Positions 5,066 through 6,222 of a stretch of 6,222 nt of DNA are shown in pieces (within the stretch, counting starts at the first letter, position 1; every line of letters begins with the position of its first letter). The notes under the pieces were generated by a model. The model made no database searches, was not told the DNA's origin, and saw only the letters and a program-made list of their open reading frames with translations. The stretch comes from Planctomycetales bacterium (GTDB lineage: Bacteria > Planctomycetota > Planctomycetia > Isosphaerales > Isosphaeraceae). The stretch covers positions 1 through 6,222 of the forward strand of contig DAHZZC010000458.1 in the NCBI GenBank assembly GCA_027435495.1, in the 5' to 3' direction. The translations under genes were made by a program, and so were the position numbers.

Positions 5066-5944
5066 ATGGGTCTGTTCACGGGGAAGAAGGGGCTGGTCCT
5101 GGGGGTCGCGAACGATTTCAGCATCGCCTGGGCGATCAGCAAGAGGCTCCACGAGGAGGGCGCCGAGCTCGGCTTCACCCACCTCCCCGGCGACAAGATG
5201 GAGCGCCGCGTCCGCAAGCTGGCCGACCCGATCGGCGCGAAGCTGATCACGCCCTGCGACGTCCAGAAGGATGAGGATGTCGCCCGCGTCTTCGCCGAGG
5301 CGAAGCAGACCTACGGCCAGCTCGACTTCGTCCTCCACTCGATCGCGTTTGCCCCGATCGACGACCTGAAATGCTCGTTCGTGGACGCCAGCCGCGAGGG
5401 CTTCAAGACGGCGATGGACATCAGCGTCTACTCGCTGGCGATCGTCGCCCGGCATGCGGCCGAGGTGATGCCCGACGGCGGCTCGATCGTCACGCTGACC
5501 TACTTCGGCGGCGAGCGAGTCGTCCCTGGTTACAACATGATGGGAGTCTGCAAGGCGGCGCTCGACGCCTCGGTGAAGTACCTGGCGTTCGACCTCGGGC
5601 CGAGGAAGATCCGGGTCAACGCGGTCTCGGCCGGTCCGGTGAAGACGCTGGCGGCCTCGGCGGTCGGCGACTTCGACAAGCTCGGCGGCCTTTATGAGAT
5701 GGCCGCGCCGATGGACCGGAACATCACCCGCGAGGAAGTCGGCGACGCCGGGATGTTCCTCCTCTCCGATCTGGCGAGCGGGATCAGCGGCGAGATCATG
5801 CACGTCGACTGCGGCTACAATGTGATGGGTTCGCCGGGCCGGGCGGTCGAGAAGGTCAAGAGTCTGATCCTCTCGAAGGTCGAGGCCGCGAATCCCGACC
5901 TGGCCGCCTCGCTCCGGAACGACGACGAGCTCAAACGGCTATGA
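5066..5944 (+). CDS. fabI: Enoyl-[acyl-carrier-protein] reductase FabI
   Basis: This 292-residue cytoplasmic short-chain dehydrogenase catalyses the last reduction of each fatty acid elongation round: trans-2-enoyl-ACP to acyl-ACP with NAD(P)H. The N-terminal Rossmann motif is GVANDFSIAW (residues 13-22), the divergent glycine motif typical of FabI. CDV (64-66) and HSIAFAP (91-97) line the cofactor site. The catalytic pattern Tyr146, Tyr156-x6-Lys163 is intact and matches E. coli numbering (TYFGGERVVPGYNMMGVCK, 145-163). KIRVNAVSAGPVKTLAA (181-197) is the conserved substrate-side segment. After the family's closing VDCGY (248-251) the protein goes on for about 40 residues (GSPGRAVEKVK to DDELKRL), making it roughly 30 residues longer than E. 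coli FabI (262). The ribosome site and the family N-terminus fix the start. Its TGA overlaps the start of the Nudix gene. Confidence 0.96.
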   Translation: MGLFTGKKGLVLGVANDFSIAWAISKRLHEEGAELGFTHLPGDKMERRVRKLADPIGAKLITPCDVQKDEDVARVFAEAKQTYGQLDFVLHSIAFAPIDDLKCSFVDASREGFKTAMDISVYSLAIVARHAAEVMPDGGSIVTLTYFGGERVVPGYNMMGVCKAALDASVKYLAFDLGPRKIRVNAVSAGPVKTLAASAVGDFDKLGGLYEMAAPMDRNITREEVGDAGMFLLSDLASGISGEIMHVDCGYNVMGSPGRAVEKVKSLILSKVEAANPDLAASLRNDDELKRL

Positions 5945-6222
5945 GCGCCGGCGAGCCCCTGATCCGCGGCGGGATCGGCCTGATCCGCCGCGGAAATTCC
6001 TTCCTGATCCGCCGCCGGCCGGCCGGTACCATCTACGCCGGTTACTGGGAATTCCCCGGCGGCAAGCTCGAAGGCGACGAGACACCGGCCGAGGCCACAG
6101 CCCGCGAGTGCCTCGAAGAGACCGGCCTGCCGATCGTGGTCGGCCGCCAGCGCCGGATCGTCACCCACCGATATCCTCACGGCCTGGTCGAGCTGACCTT
6201 CCACGACTGCGAGACCGAGGAC
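5941..6222 (+). CDS. MutT-type Nudix hydrolase, N-terminal part (runs off window)
   Basis: ATG at 5941 overlaps the fabI stop (ATGA), and 94 codons are open to the window edge. The product contains WEFPGGKLE followed by a complete Nudix box at residues 41-63 in the pattern G-x5-E-x7-RE-x2-EE-x-G (GGKLEGDE, then RECLEETGL). The glutamates 59 and 60 would bind the catalytic metal. WEFPGGK and the later HRYPHGLVELTFHDCE segment fit the MutT (8-oxo-dGTP diphosphatase) branch, which removes oxidised nucleotides from the dNTP pool. With the C-terminus missing, a closely related Nudix enzyme remains possible. No strong ribosome site precedes the start, so translational coupling to fabI is likely. 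The inferred operon is fabI-nudix. Confidence 0.88.
   Translation, partial: MSAGEPLIRGGIGLIRRGNSFLIRRRPAGTIYAGYWEFPGGKLEGDETPAEATARECLEETGLPIVVGRQRRIVTHRYPHGLVELTFHDCETED

Noticed and set aside
4751..5803. 350-codon minus-strand open frame opposite fabI
   Set aside because: It lies over an unambiguous FabI gene, is Arg/Asp/His-rich and has no domain signal.
5958..6012. Three direct copies of cctgatccgc at 5958, 5979 and 6003
   Set aside because: They encode recurring Leu-Ile-Arg in the Nudix N-terminal strands at uneven spacing (21 and 24 bp). Coding bias explains them better than a regulatory array.
1..6222. Defence system, CRISPR array, mobile element or biosynthetic cluster
   Set aside because: No repeat-spacer pattern, transposase, integrase, nuclease or toxin-antitoxin signature is seen; all the larger genes have ordinary assignments.

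Overview
The window looks like chromosomal DNA from a GC-rich planctomycete, probably Isosphaeraceae/Gemmataceae-like; the finer placement is a guess. The grounds are a DUF1501-type protein tail, a secreted sulfatase, and a PQQ/propeller-type arylsulfotransferase homologue of the kind common in planctomycetes. No tRNA, rRNA, CRISPR array, transposase or integrase is visible.

Layout: (1) 2-151 (+) is the last 49 codons of a DUF1501 protein, whose stop codon lies inside a strong hairpin. (2) 152-494 is a gene-free convergent interval with several inverted repeats. (3) 495-2168 (-) is a secreted formylglycine-type sulfatase with a complete set of recognisable active-site residues. (4) 2169-2784 is a 616-bp divergent intergenic region. 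It holds an AT-rich island (41 G/C in the 100 bases at 2381-2480), a candidate minus-strand promoter, a textbook hairpin plus T7 terminator on the minus strand only 57 nt before the sulfatase start, and an 8-bp hairpin in the leader of the plus-strand gene. (5) 2785-4968 (+) is a secreted arylsulfotransferase (ASST)-like beta-propeller. Near its C-terminus it carries three 45-residue helical repeats that look like Spy/CpxP 'LTxxQ' repeats, joined by Pro/Gly linkers. (6) 5066-5944 (+) is enoyl-ACP reductase FabI with an unusual C-terminal tail. (7) 5941-6222 (+) is the start of a MutT-type Nudix hydrolase. It overlaps the fabI stop (ATGA) and runs off the window end.

The sulfatase and the ASST-like gene are divergent neighbours that both belong to sulfate-ester chemistry families, so a shared substrate or shared control is plausible but unproven. 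FabI (fatty acid synthesis) and MutT (nucleotide-pool sanitation) are housekeeping genes, probably translationally coupled and unrelated to the sulfate pair. The features most worth a second look are the ASST/LTxxQ fusion and the possible attenuator in the sulfatase leader.
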